Source: Neurospora tetrasperma FGSC 2508
Lineage: Eukaryota > Ascomycota > Sordariomycetes > Sordariales > Sordariaceae
DNA length: 64,000 bases
NCBI RefSeq assembly: GCF_000213175.1
Contig: NW_009799103.1
Span: 2,009,833 to 2,073,832, forward strand
Direction: 5' to 3'
The notes under the pieces are model-generated. The model made no database searches and was not told the origin of the DNA. It saw only the letters and a list, made by a program, of their open reading frames with translations. The position numbers and the translations under genes are program-made. Shown piece after piece: positions 47,562 to 59,700 of this stretch (the first letter of the stretch is position 1; every line of letters starts with the position of its first letter).

Positions 47562-50500
47562 AGTCTTATAAATCAATTTGAAAAGCTAATTCTTTATCCG
47601 CTTGGGTTGTAGTAGTGTAAATGATAAGGGTTTGGCTAGTATTGAGTAATTAAGGGAAGTAATTGAAACCGATATTCCCGAGGTATATCGGCTATTCGAT
47701 TCGGTTATACGGTTTTCTAATACTATACGGGGTATACGATTATATTAGATTCGAAAGAGTTGTAAATTCTGTGCCTATATCTAAGCATTAGGTATACCGG
47801 CTATATTTATAATATTTAGTACAGCCGATACATATTAGGACAGCCTTATTCGGTATATACCCACCTACAAGGAGTAGAAGGTTGCTTTAGCCTAAGATCG
47901 GAATAGAATTACAAGAGAGAACCTTAAAGAGAACCCTTATATCGCTATATACTATTTAGAATAATACTTTAAATTATTCAAAGAATATATTTTAATACCA
48001 AAACTCAAAAATGAAGATTAGTAGTATCGTATTGCATTCCAGGCAAGAGGCAATAGTTATAATCATAGTGTTTATTAGGTACTATATATCGAGGCACCTG
48101 AACTAACCAATGAGAATATACGGCGGGAGTTTGTAGAACTATAGAGTTATTATATAATTACTTTTAACCCGAAGCTAAAAAGAGTTAGCTAATAGGGTGA
48201 AGGAGATCTACTATTTATTATTATTAATAATAGTCCGGAAGAGGAAGGTATATATCCCCCTACCTTTGACCTTCTATTCTCTATAATTAATAGAATACAA
48301 CATTATAACCGGTATACCAACAATTATTACCTTTGTATTAAGCGGTTTGTCCAAGGTACTCTCTATCTTAAGGATCCAATATTCAAAGTATGCCGGTTTC
48401 ACTTTCCTAGGAATTACTACCCAGAAGTATATTTTATATACAGTCTCAACCTAAAGTATTAACTATATAATAGGGTAAGGAACGATAACCGCATAAATAA
48501 CTACAACCGGACTATTATATTGGTATAGTACGCGTGTACAGATATCCAACTATATACTAGTTATAACGCTATTATTAATTATATTGCTAAATATTGTTCG
48601 AAAGTAGAAAAGTAATTAAGACCTTTCAAAGAGATTGCTCAATAGATTACTCCTTAAATTGCTTCTAATAATTACATCATTTCTTTTATTGTAAAAATGA
48701 TGAATTAGTTGGTAGTTAAGAGAGATTGGTCCGCTAAAGAAATTAATTATCTTCTTCTTTGCTTACAGTTTAGTTAAAGTACCCGTAAGGTTATTGATGT
48801 AGATTATCGTTATTCTGATAGATTATTTGGACCCGGAGTGTTTATTAGATAAGGTTAGCCAGTTTAAACCCGCAGTTAGTACTCTAAATACTTATTTCGT
48901 TCAAATAACTTCGAAAACATGAGCTATTTCGAGTGGTTTATCTGATTTAATAATAATCGCCGTCTAAGTAGTTATACTAAGAAGAGGGTACTCAACTACA
49001 ATCTTATATATAAATCTAATAAAGAGGATTAAACCTAGTATAAAGATTGGTGTAGAATCAAATTTATATTATATTATCCCTATCGTATTTAGTTGGATTC
49101 ACTTAGTATTTAGGGTATAAATAGAGTCTAAGAATTATAGATTTATTCTAATATATATTTAATTTATATAGAAGTTTATATAGGCAATATAGATTACCCT
49201 TACGACTACTACGGCGACCTCCTTAATAGAGAATCCGATAATGAGTTTAAACCTTCTACTAAAGAAGAGAGATAATAAGAACTATAGTAGGTGTTAGCTA
49301 GAGAATTTCCCGCTTATTAATGAGTTGAAGATGATGGGGATTTTGGGATATTCGGCTTCCGGGATTAAGATGTCTTATATAATTGGTATAACCACTTGGA
49401 TTATTAAGATCTACTACTATTAGTATAGGATTATTGGTGTAATATGAAAGCTGATAATGCCTATTTGATGGTAGATGTTCCTACTATTACTGCTTCTACT
49501 ATTAATAATTTTAACTTAGCCTAGAAGGTTGTTTTTAATGAGTTTATTGCTTATTACCAGTCTATTCTAAATTGTAATAATAATATTCAACAGCGTCTTC
49601 GCATCCTACCTCTACTCTTGAAGGTTAATGGCCGTAGAAGTATTAGAAAATTATATTTTATTAAACTTCTATCTTTCAAACTAGAGTAAATAGTTGTAGG
49701 TCGGGGGAAGGGTAATTCTGTTATCTGTGGTGCCCCCACTGGAGTGGTAGTTAATAATATTAATAGGCAGACTCTACACTCCTTATTCAAACTTCCTATT
49801 ATACTTAAGAATATTAATTCTAATAATTTTGAAGTAGTTTTTATAGCTTTGGAAGGCGTTAATCTTATTTAATTATAGATTAAACTACAGCTATACTAAT
49901 ACTTTATTATTAATAAGAAATCGATACTAGAACTTCGCACTCTCAACTTTATTAATTAAAAGCTTCGACAAGCTTTCCCAGAATGCCAAAATATACTTTT
50001 TAATAATAGAAGCGTCCTCCTACTTAGTAATTTCTATTAACTAGCGCTAGTAATATAGAAATCCCTTTTTTATAATCAGGTAATCTTGCTAACAATCAAA
50101 GCCGGTGGCTATAATTACTAATATACTTTTAATAAAACCATTGAATTATAGTGGATTGTACGACAATAGGGTAATAATTAAGCCCTATTTAAGGATATAT
50201 TTGAAGGACTACAAAATAATTAATTTACTCGTCAATATTGGGATTTCTTATACATTCGAATAAAGATACGATTATTTGATAAGGAGGCTACTTAAATTAA
50301 ATATACTATTCGTATTTACCTAAAATATAGTAATATAGCCGTTTATAATATTGAGTATATAGAAGCCTTACATTAACTATACCTTATACTTCCTACTAAC
50401 TACGAGGGAACTAGTACTAAAAACATAGACCTTACCGAAGTTAATAATCTACAATTTAATTTTCCCTTAATAATAGGAAGCCGGGTAATACTTACCGAGA

Positions 50501-51306
50501 ATTTCTAGTCTAAGGTTGGCCTAATTAATAGTACATTAGGTACTATTTTCAATATTACTTAGAATAGTACTTTCCCTAATTAAAATATAGATAATAAAGA
50601 ATATCCTTATAGACCCCCCTTTATTATACTAGTCAAATTTAATCGGTATACTAGTCCTTACTACTTCCCTAATTTAGACTAAGAACGATTTGAGAATGTG
50701 GTCCCTATTTTCTATATTATATAAGACTTTATTTCGTATAGGAATACCTAGTATAAGAGGATACAATTTCCCTTGATGATAGTATATACTATTACAGTAC
50801 ACAAATCACAGGGCTCTACACTCGACATAGCTGTATTGGATATTTCTAAGAAGGATTTTTAAATTGGGCTTATATATATAGTTTACTTTCGGGTTAAGAC
50901 CTTATAAGGCCTTATATTTGATAAGCCTTTTAATTTGAGCGCTTTACGGATAATTTTAAATCGTATTTTTATTATACGGGCTACTAATAAGGCGAGGAGG
51001 TTACTAGAGAAGCTACTAGTCCCGGATATTTAAATACTAAGACTCCGGGCACCCGGTATTACTACTTCCGGTCCGGTACTACCTTTAAGTAGGTATATAT
51101 ATAGATATAATAATAATAAATATTTCTAACCGTACCTTCTATTATAGATTAACAGTATTTATAGCTACTCCCTATATTTCATTTTATATCCAGCCTCTCT
51201 AACGCTATTAATATCTCTTTATCTCCCTCCCCCTCTTTCTCTTATATTCAATTCTTTATTACTTTCATTAACTATTAACTAACAACTAACAACCCCTAGC
51301 GCTACT

Positions 51307-51633
51307 ATGTTAGTTATCTTCGAAGACGATAATTTGGAGTTCGAGTAGCGTATTAATAATATGTTGAAAGAAGAAGAAGAGCGCTGCAATTTACTCGCTA
51401 TTAAGCGCCAACGTACTATTGCTAGAGGTTGGGTTGGTACTAAGATAGTATTACTAACTAAAGATGAACTTCTTTACAAGAAAACTACTACCGTTAAATA
51501 GCTTTCTATCCCTATCTATTTAAAGCAGTATGTCACCCTTATTATCAATTATAATTTAGATTATTCTAGTTCGGGATTTAGGTAGTTGAATCTTACTACC
51601 GGCTTCGGAAAAAAAAAGAAAAAAAAAAGGTAA
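51307..51633 (+). pseudogene. Lysine-tailed 108-codon frame downstream of the Helitron helicase
   Basis: ATG 51307 to TAA 51631-51633, 108 codons, about 175 bases after the helicase stop, with a pyrimidine-rich leader between. Only three stops interrupt it, all TAG (codons 14, 65, 93), each one C-to-T step from Gln. It opens MLVIFEDDNLEFE, has an acidic run KEEEER at 21-26, and ends GKKKKKKR. No family recognised. The lysine tail could be a nuclear or nucleic-acid-binding signal. Whether it is transcribed with the helicase is unknown. The long, evenly composed frame with only RIP-type stops argues that it was once a real gene. Confidence 0.5.
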
Positions 51634-51639
51634 GGAGTT

Positions 51640-52260
51640 CAGCTCGACTTATTCCGCGCACCCTAGTCGAATGCCTCATAGTATACCCTTTTTCAGAACA
51701 ACCGTCAACGGCACCGAGAGATAGTACGTTTTACGGCGGTCTTATATCTCCTGTTCCCCCGGACAACGGATACCCCCGGATAATGGACACCCACAACGGA
51801 CAGATTGGAAGATGAGAAGGATTTGAGAGACGTTAGTAGTATAATAACTGAGCGTTTAAATAGAAAAACGAGTTATCAGTAAGGAGTTGAACGCGAGAGC
51901 TCTCTATATACTTATACTAGTAGCGGTAGGAGCGTCCTTCATACCGCTATACCACGGGCGTCCCTATAGCACCCCCGGGGGGGCTAGTAATAGTAGGGTA
52001 GTTGGAAGTAGACTATATGGGCTGATTAGAGCGTTTTGCGAAGTGCAGTTGGGTTTATGGACGTGATAATAGAAATCCCACGAGAAGGGTCAGATCTGGT
52101 GATGCTTTGGCTGGTGTTGTGCCCTTGAGTTAGGATTGGCTGCTAAGGACCTTCCCGTGCTCCCGTCTTGGCATTTCTTGGTATCTGACTTGCTTACGTA
52201 ATGTGGATCCAAAGCACGCTTTAATATACACCGGGCATTGCTTGAGCAGGATCCAGCATC
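51640..52260 (+). repeat. Helitron-2 3' tail, shared with F1
   Basis: GC-rich, little altered by RIP. It aligns with the inverted F1 segment 13230-13905. It contains three 17-base-like units (CCCCCGGACAACGGATA type, about 51753-51802) and the near-palindrome TAGCACCCCCGGGGGGGCTA (51967-51986). Confidence 0.7.
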
Positions 52261-52283
52261 GCACCGGTGTCTGAAAACTATTT

Positions 52284-54430
52284 TATTCAAATAAATTTTC
52301 AAAGTTGTACGGGTAATTATTCCGGTAAATAATAATATATTTAGTAACCGCTAGTTTCCGGTTCGGGTATTTCTTGTAGTACTTTAAAGATATAATAGTA
52401 ATCGTCCTTAAAAAACCCGGAAAAAAAGCCGCTTAATAAAAGTTAACGGGCGTATAGAAACCTATATTGCTATTTAATAACGTTAGAAAAATCCTCGAAG
52501 CCCTTATAATTAAAAGATTTATATAAATAGCCAAAGAGTTCAACCTCTTACTGGAGGGCTAAATAGGTAATTAAATAGGTTGTTCGACGGAGTTTATAAT
52601 CTAGGTAGTTACTAATATAGTTTATATAGTATAGAAATTTAGGGCCGTAATATCCCTTATACTCTTCGATTTAAAGGGCGTATTCAATAGAATTAATTAT
52701 AAGTAACTTCTACATACTTTATAAGAAATATAATTCTTAATATATATTATTAGGTAAGTAACGAACTTTATTATAGAAAGGAAAGGTACTTTCTTCTTTA
52801 ATAACAAAATATTTCGCCCCTATACTATTATAGTAAATGTACCCTAAGGCTCCCTCCTCTTACCTATCCTATTTATTCTCTTTATTACCCTATTATATTA
52901 GAAGTTAGTAATAATCCTAAATATAATTATAATCGGCTTCGTAAATAATACTAATATTATCGTAGTAGCCTATATTATTAAAGAGAATTATTAAACCTTA
53001 TAAATAGTATAAGAAATATATTCGGAATAGGTAGGGGCAAAAGGTATAGAGTTCTAAGCGAATAGAACGGAATTAATATATTTTATGCGGACGAGGGTAC
53101 TAAAGATAGAAACTCTTTAATTTAGGGATATAGTACTTTAATTAATAAAATTAATAAAATTCCTAGGGGTCTAGCTAGACTATAAGCTTAATTACTAGGC
53201 TCACGTAAAAGCGGTAAAGTAGAAAGTAAAAATTTAAATAAATATACTTATAAAGTTAGTAGCGAAAATTTAGGGTTACTCTTTTAATCGGGCAAAGGAA
53301 ATATATACTAAATATATTTATAATATTATTATATATAGAACCTTAGTATTTTATTAACTGATTAAAGTTTATAGGAAATTACGAGGGATTGTAATTAAGT
53401 TAGTAAAATACTAAATTAAATATTTAAAAATCATTACCGGAGTATATAAAGTTATATTAGTATAAAACCTGAAAATAGAAACCTTTTATTTATTGCTTAA
53501 CCTCTACTTTAATAAAAGAGTCTGGACCTTTAAAAAAAATTTACTTATAGAGACTAAGTAAAATTCGTCTAAGGAATAGTAATCTAAGTAATTAATTATA
53601 TTCGGATATAATGAATTAGAAGTTGATTACCTATTTATAAATTAGAAAATAGTATAGTTAAAACTAAATAGGCTAAAGTGTAGATACTAATGGAGAAATT
53701 ATTAGTAATTGCAGCCGGTAGCCCTTTGGAGTTAAGGACCCCGCTATTATTATTATAAATCCTAGAACCTACGATTACCGACCGAGAAGAGTAGTTAGAG
53801 GATATAACGAATAGAGAATAAGTATTGTACTATAACTATTAATTAGTAGTAATAATAATTAAATGAAATTACTAATATATATTTATTATTACCGACTTTA
53901 CCCTCAAATTTAGTAGCGAAGTTATTTAATAGTATATAGTTAGTATAAAAAAAAAGAAATAGAGGAGAAATTAAACGCTAAAGGAAGATAATAACGAATT
54001 ATACCTACTAATTAAAGCGAAGAACTCTATCTTAATCTAAATTAGAACGGAACTTATAAAATTCCGGGCCTTTCTCTTTTAGAGAAAAGTACTAGGTATC
54101 TAAACACCCGTTTACGCCTACGGGCTAGCAAAAGAGACCTTCGCCTATATTATTTTAAATTACTTTAATATAAAAAAATTCTTCTAATTAAATATTAAGA
54201 AATAGTTATTAACAAAAAAAGAGTTCTAAAATTACCTAAATAATAGAATTAAAGCTGAAAAGATCCTATTATAAGCGTTAAAATTAAGTAAATTAAAGGA
54301 ATACCGTCTAGTAATTGAATTAAAAAGGAGTAATGTAGGGAAATTGTAAAGTATTTTTAAGAAGAAAATAAATTATTAATAGTATTAGAATAAAAGAATA
54401 AAAGGGATAGAGAAAAAATAATTATATTAA
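52284..54430 (+). pseudogene. LINE ORF2, second part: reverse transcriptase core and C-terminus, broken
   Basis: The LINE resumes downstream of the Helitron with the block that normally follows PGVDG(I)PN, then a LKKPGKK motif at about 52410 and a LxFDLKGxFNRI block at about 52655-52690. The catalytic FVDD box reads FVNN (52938-52949), both Asp lost by G-to-A. A C-terminal Cys/His-type motif (about 54090-54150) ends the recognisable frame. A single-base or small offset at the junction cannot be excluded because the Helitron boundary is uncertain by a few bases. Confidence 0.72.
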
Positions 54431-56326
54431 TTATAAATACTATTTATGTTACAATTATAATAAAAAGTTAAAGTATTGTTTATTTAATGCCTAATTACGC
54501 TTAAGAAGCTTCTTGAAAAGCTCTCTTATACGAATCTAATTTGTAATAATATTATAATACTACTAAATCCAATTATCGTTCAAAATAGGGCGGCCGGGAA
54601 TATTAATAGTTATAAGGCTACTAGGGGTAGTATTACTACTACCAAAAGTAGAAACCGTACGAATAAGAGTAGTTGTACTACTACTACTAAGATTGAATAT
54701 AATATATATAGGAATAATCGTACTATTACTAAAATTAAAAACAATACGAATTAAGTTTATTATACTACTAATACTAGGGCCGGAAGGAGTACGATTATAA
54801 AGGATATCCTTTATATATAACGTACAATATCCCTTCCGCTAAAAGATAGTAGTATTATAATATAAAGTATAGGGAAGGCTAATAATATTATTCGGAAGAT
54901 TGTTTTATACTAAATAATTGTATATATATTTAATAAATTATTAAATAGTATAAACGAAGGTATCTAATTTCTAATAATATTTAGCCGGGCTATTTAATAT
55001 TATAATAATAATTATAGCCTAAATAATATTATAGGTATTATAAAGGCCGACGGGAACGTTTAATATATATTTACCGGTAATATAAATATAAGTCGTAATT
55101 TAGAGGTCGATTAATAAGAATAAAATATTAATTAGAAAAGAAGGGTAAGAAGGAGAAGGATATAGAATTTATAAGAAGTTTAAACGAGGTAAGTTTTATT
55201 AATAATAATCTTACGAAAGGTATTGGAATTAGTAGGTTTTAAATTGGATTTTAGGACTATAGCGAAATTTAAAGTATAATAAAGGTAGGGGACTTTATAA
55301 TTAGTACTATACGAATTAGTATAAGGATTAGGAACGGTAAAAAGGATAAATATATTAGTTCAGGGGAATTTAAAAATCCGGATTACTATAAAGAATATAG
55401 GAAAATATTATAGATTCTAAGTAAGCCGGGGCTATAAAATTAAAAAAAGTTATAAAGCCCAGAAATACTTTTAAGGAAGAGACTTTAAAGTTAAAGGTAA
55501 GGTCGATTGGATTAGGATAGTTGCGATTAGAGGAAGCTATTTTAGAGGATATTATAATAAGGAAGAAGGAAGGTAGGAGGAAATTAGGAAGGGGCGTTGT
55601 AGGGAGGATTATATAAATAGAGGAAAAAGCCTTTATACTATTGCAAATAGAGGTAGAACCGAGGGATAGGAAGTAAAAGGATAGGGCGGAGGTAAATACA
55701 AACGGAAGGGACGAGGCGGAGGAGCGGGGACGTAAACGGGAAGATAGGACGGAAAAGTAGGAAAAAAGTAGAGGAAAAAGCAGTAGGGGTTATAACGGAA
55801 AGGTGGCGAAGGAAAGCGGCATCCCTAATTATATTCCTATTATTCTTATTATTCTAGTATCGGAATAATATAGTGAAGGAAGAGACGAAATTAATTCGCT
55901 ATAGCAGTAGGTAGGAACTATTATAACTATAAGTAAAGTAGGGGTAGTATAGGCGGACTACGATTAAGATAAAGCTAGGGGTTTTCATCCGACGGCGCTT
56001 AACACTGTACGGTTTTCCCTCTAGAGAATTGGAGAAGGACCCTATGCTAATAAGGCGCTATAGGTATATAGTAAGGGTAAAAGAATATTATTATATTAAA
56101 TGCGACTATCTTTAAAAAAACTAGTATAATTGAGAGCGTTGTAATTGAGTAGCCGCTATCGTCGAACGTTATTTAGTTTATAAGAATAGTACTCCGCCCG
56201 TAATCCTAGCCGGTAAATTTGCTGTTACTACTGTTAATAATTAGGGAAATTAATTGCTTTGGGTGAATTAGATTCCTTTTTAGGGTAGGTGTTGGTTATA
56301 GAATAGATAAAGGATAGATAAAAATA
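54431..56326. other. Unassigned RIP-degraded segment between the LINE and the H pol region
   Basis: About 1.9 kb. At 54630-54770 there are imperfect tandem units with GTACTACTACTA and AAGATTGAA. At 55200-55430 a plus-frame stretch is mostly open and looks like old coding DNA. At 56098-56180 a pattern of spaced Cys (CDY..., ERCN) suggests an old zinc-binding motif. The part at 55560-55800 is unusually purine-rich (GGAAGGAAG, GGCGGAGG). It could be a piece of H, a separate insertion, or the rest of the LINE. Confidence 0.4.
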
Positions 56327-56745
56327 GCGAATATCTATTTGTACGGACTCAAAAGTCTATTTATACGGACTAAGAAATAATAATATTAGCAATATCTTTA
56401 CGGAATGAAGTTGGATAGATATAAGAGTAGTACCGTTTTACTCGTCGATTTTTGATAGATTTAATTGATACTACGCTAGAGTTGAAGGCTTTTTAGAATA
56501 AAATATTCACTTTATTATTAAGATTATTATCCTTCTTTTAAATTCTATAAGTATTATCTCCATTCCGAAGGTTCCAGAGTGCCCTTTAGTGTGATTTGAA
56601 TATTAAAAAATGTATCAAAAAAAACCTAAAAATTATGAGCCTATTTCAGAACATATACCCCTATGGTATCATGAAGAAATCTTTGAAGTTGGAATTTTAG
56701 AATCCGTACAAATAGACTTTTAAGTCCGTACAAATAGATATTCTC
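56327..56745. mobile_element. MITE, Tc1/mariner-type ends, nested in H
   Basis: 419 bases with terminal inverted repeats of about 42 bases (GNGAATATCTATTTGTACGG at each end, then AAAAGTCTATTTGTACGGA), flanked by TA on both sides (56325-56326, 56746-56747). No coding capacity. Size, TIRs and TA duplication fit a non-autonomous Tc1/mariner element. It lies just before the protease region of H. Confidence 0.85.
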
Positions 56746-59700
56746 TAAAAATAAGGAAAGAATAGATTTAATTTGATATTCTACTTGGGAGGGGATCCTA
56801 TACTTATTTAATGTACTATAATTAATAATAGAATATTTTTATTTTCGTTCAACGCTCTAATCGATATAGGAGTAAACGGTTATTTGTTTATTAGTACTAT
56901 ATTTACTAATAAATTAAAAGAACGTCTATTGGTGTAAGCTACGAACGACTTTCCCGTCCGAAGTATTAGCGATTACTAGGGGAAGATTAACTAAGGTATT
57001 AAAGAAGTCGTTAAGGCTGCTTTGAAGGTTCGGAATTGAATAATACCCCCCGACTATTTTATTATTATTAATATGAACTATAATATTATTATTGGCCGTA
57101 AGTAGCTCGATTTCTACGATATTTAGGTAGATTGTAAGAACCGACGATTGATCTTCCTCGCCGAATAGAAACCCGACCTTGAATGGATAAAGAACTTTAA
57201 TTTTAAAGTCTACCTAGGAGGCTCTAAAATAGTAAATTTAAATTATTAAAGGAATATAGTTCATTGTAATGTATTTATAAAGGAAGAAGATAAATAATAA
57301 GCCGACGGTTGGAATAATAGTTTTATAGCTCCTAGGTTTACGAGCAGTTGTACGGTTGCCTTAGAGCCTATTCCGGCGGGCTAGTCTTTTCCCGACCCGT
57401 ATTAGAAAGAATGCGATTAAAAAGGCTATAATTAATATTAAAGAGAGGTATAATAATATTAAAGATAGATTGAGAAGTATATTTACGAATTCGAAGTTTT
57501 TTAATTATAATCCTTAAAGACGGTCCCTATTATACTAGTTGATTTTAAATATACCCGGGATAAAGATATTAGCGAATTGGGTTCTATTTGTCCCTACGCT
57601 TTATTCTGGAATTTGGATTCGATTTTTAAGCGAATTGATTCATTGAGTAAAATAGAGAGGAATTTAATTAACTTTACCTACTTTATAGTATTAATTCTAG
57701 AACCCGTACGATTTGCCTAAATTAAATTAACCGAACTTCGAAACGATAAATAGGGTTCTAATAGCTAAAGTACTTATAAATTTAAAAGGGATTCGATAGG
57801 ATAGTATAAGGAGAAACCGGTATAAATATATATTTTCGATAGTAATTTCTTTACCCGTTCGGCCGCTAAAGACTATTGGATAATATATTCTACGAATATC
57901 ATTGAAATTAACTAGTTTATTTAAATTGAAATAGGTAAATAAGGATCCTATATAGGAACCGCTCCCCTAAAATAAAAGGGAATTGTGCGAGGAAATCCTA
58001 AAAACCGTACCCAATTGCTATTATAACTATTTTAATATTCTTAGCAAATATAATTTTCATATATTACTAGAGTACCGATCTTATAATTTTAAAATCGATT
58101 TCGAAGAAGGTTATCGACCGGAGGAACTTAGTTATAGCCCTCTTTATAAACTATCCCTAAACGAACTAGAGGCTATAAGGAAGTATATTTTAGAAAATTT
58201 ATTGATTTATCGAAGTTAGTTCGTCCCTATAGGCGGCCCCTATCCTATTTATAAAAATAGCTAATAGAAGCCTCCGCTTCTATATTAATTACTAAAAGTT
58301 TAATGTTATTATTAAGAAGGATTAATACCTGCTCCCCCTTATTAAGGAAATGCTAGTTAAAATTACTAAGGTTTAATAATTTATTAAAATTAATATTCAA
58401 TAAGCCTTTTACTATATTTATATAAGGTTAGAGGATAAAGAATTTACTACCTTCTATACTGGTATAGGAGCTTTTAAGTATAAAGTACTACCGTTCGGAT
58501 TGATTAACGGGCCCGCTAATTTCTAGAGTTTTATTAATATTATATTAGGAGAATATTTGGGCGATTTCTATACGGCCTATATTAATAATATCCTTATTTA
58601 TTTAAATACCCTTGATAAGTATAAAGACTACGTCCGAAAGGTATTAACTAAATTGAAAGACGCTAACTTGTAAGCTAGTTTAAAGAAGTGCGAGTTCTAC
58701 GTTGCTAAGATCAAGTTTCTGGGCTTTATTGTGGGGTGTGACGGCGTTTCGATCGATTTAGAGAAGGTGGAAGTCGTTAAGGAATGGGCGGTGCCCTCTA
58801 ATTTTAGAGGAGTATAATCCTTCTCAGGGTTTTATAATTTCTATTAGAAGTTTATTTAAGACTATAGTAGAGTAGTTCGCCCCCTTACTAATTTAATTAA
58901 GAAGGGTAAAGTATTTGTATAGACCGAGAAGTATTGAATAGTATTCGATGGATTGAAGCGGTCATTGATAAATGCCCCCTTATTAAAATATCTCTACTAT
59001 AATACTAAAATTAAGGTCGAAATAGATGCTAACAATAGAATCTTTATAGGAGTCCTATTTTAATACTAGAAGGATACGAAGGAGTAGTATCCCGTCGCCT
59101 ACTTCTCGGAAACTATATAATGAGCGGAATATAATCACCCGATCTATAAAAAAGAATTGCTCGCTATTATCAGAGCTTTATAAACTCAGCGCCCCGAGCT
59201 AGTCGGCTTACGGTAATTGAAGCCCTTTACTATTATTATTAATTACTAGATATTTCAATACTTTAGTATAAAACGATTATTTAATTTATAGTAAACCGGC
59301 TGGGTGGAACTCCTATTTTAATACAATTTCGAAATTACGTACTGTTCCGGTACTAAAAACGCGGCCGCCGACGCCCTATTCCGGAAATTCGAAGACTTTA
59401 AAATTTAGAGAGATAAGAAGGAGGTGTATTAAACCTTTTAAATATTTAAACCCCTAATGGAAGCTGATAGGATTAAGGTTGTTACTCTAACCTCTATTAC
59501 TACTTTAAATAATATATTAGAGGAATTGGTACCGATCCTTATATTGGTTATTAATGAATTGGAATTATACCCCGTCGAATTAGAAGGATACGAGTTAGTT
59601 AATGCGATTATAAAGGTAAATCGAGAAGAAGAGTTATTAGAGGAGTATTGTATATACGCTTATAAATCGGATCCTTAATTTACAATAATAGTTAATAGCT

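Larger units (their letters stand above)
42850..51129 (+). pseudogene. Helitron Rep/helicase (RepHel) gene, broken, split by MULE-a
   Basis: In plus frames, from ATG 42850 to TAA 51127-51129. The N-terminal block typical of fungal Helitron proteins lies at about 43600-43860 (QLPLLPR-type motif), followed by an FPTLYPxG-type block at about 44280. After MULE-a (44453-47561) come the Rep domain, with the HUH remnant SYNH at 48055-48066 (first His now Tyr, CAT to TAT; second intact), and a PIF1-like helicase: Walker A decayed to GRRSIRKL at about 49630-49653, an APTGVVVNNI block at about 49732-49761, and an intact VHKSQGSTLD (motif VI) at 50797-50826. Rep nicks and joins DNA strands for rolling-circle transposition; the helicase unwinds. 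Dozens of TAG/TAA codons and lost catalytic residues make it non-functional. Confidence 0.82.
40687..52283 (+). mobile_element. Helitron-2, near complete, about 8.5 kb plus a nested MULE
   Basis: A rolling-circle transposon in the LINE. The left end is shared with Helitron-1 (TTAATTGAAGCG; the TT may be the RIP product of the usual TC start) and carries a 16-base palindrome, TTGAAGC-GT-GCTTCAA, at 40691-40706. The right end is placed at about 52283 because LINE sequence resumes there; a CACCGGTG palindrome at 52263-52270, eight bases before CTAT, resembles a Helitron 3' hairpin. No target duplication, as expected. It holds a C4 zinc-finger-like frame, the Rep/helicase gene, a lysine-tailed small frame and a 3' tail shared with F1. 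The outer parts are near-normal in GC, the middle is heavily RIP-altered. Confidence 0.8.
37540..54430 (+). mobile_element. Tad1-like LINE, split by Helitron-2
   Basis: About 5.3 kb of non-LTR retrotransposon in two parts (about 37540-40686 and 52284-54430) inside H, after its gag region. Order: 5' UTR, ORF1 with CCHC knuckles, ORF2 with endonuclease, reverse transcriptase and a C-terminal Cys/His motif. The split falls inside the RT, right after the conserved PNKAPGVD motif at about 40661-40686. Both ends are approximate: no target duplication or clear poly(A) tail could be fixed. RIP has put many stops in both frames. Confidence 0.75.

Noticed and set aside
51967-51987. CTAG after the C/G palindrome as the Helitron 3' terminus
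   Set aside because: Homology with F1 and non-LINE sequence continue about 300 bases further, and LINE sequence resumes only at about 52284.
52090-52302. Minus-strand frame in the Helitron tail
   Set aside because: The homologous F1 segment does not keep the frame, and no family match is seen.
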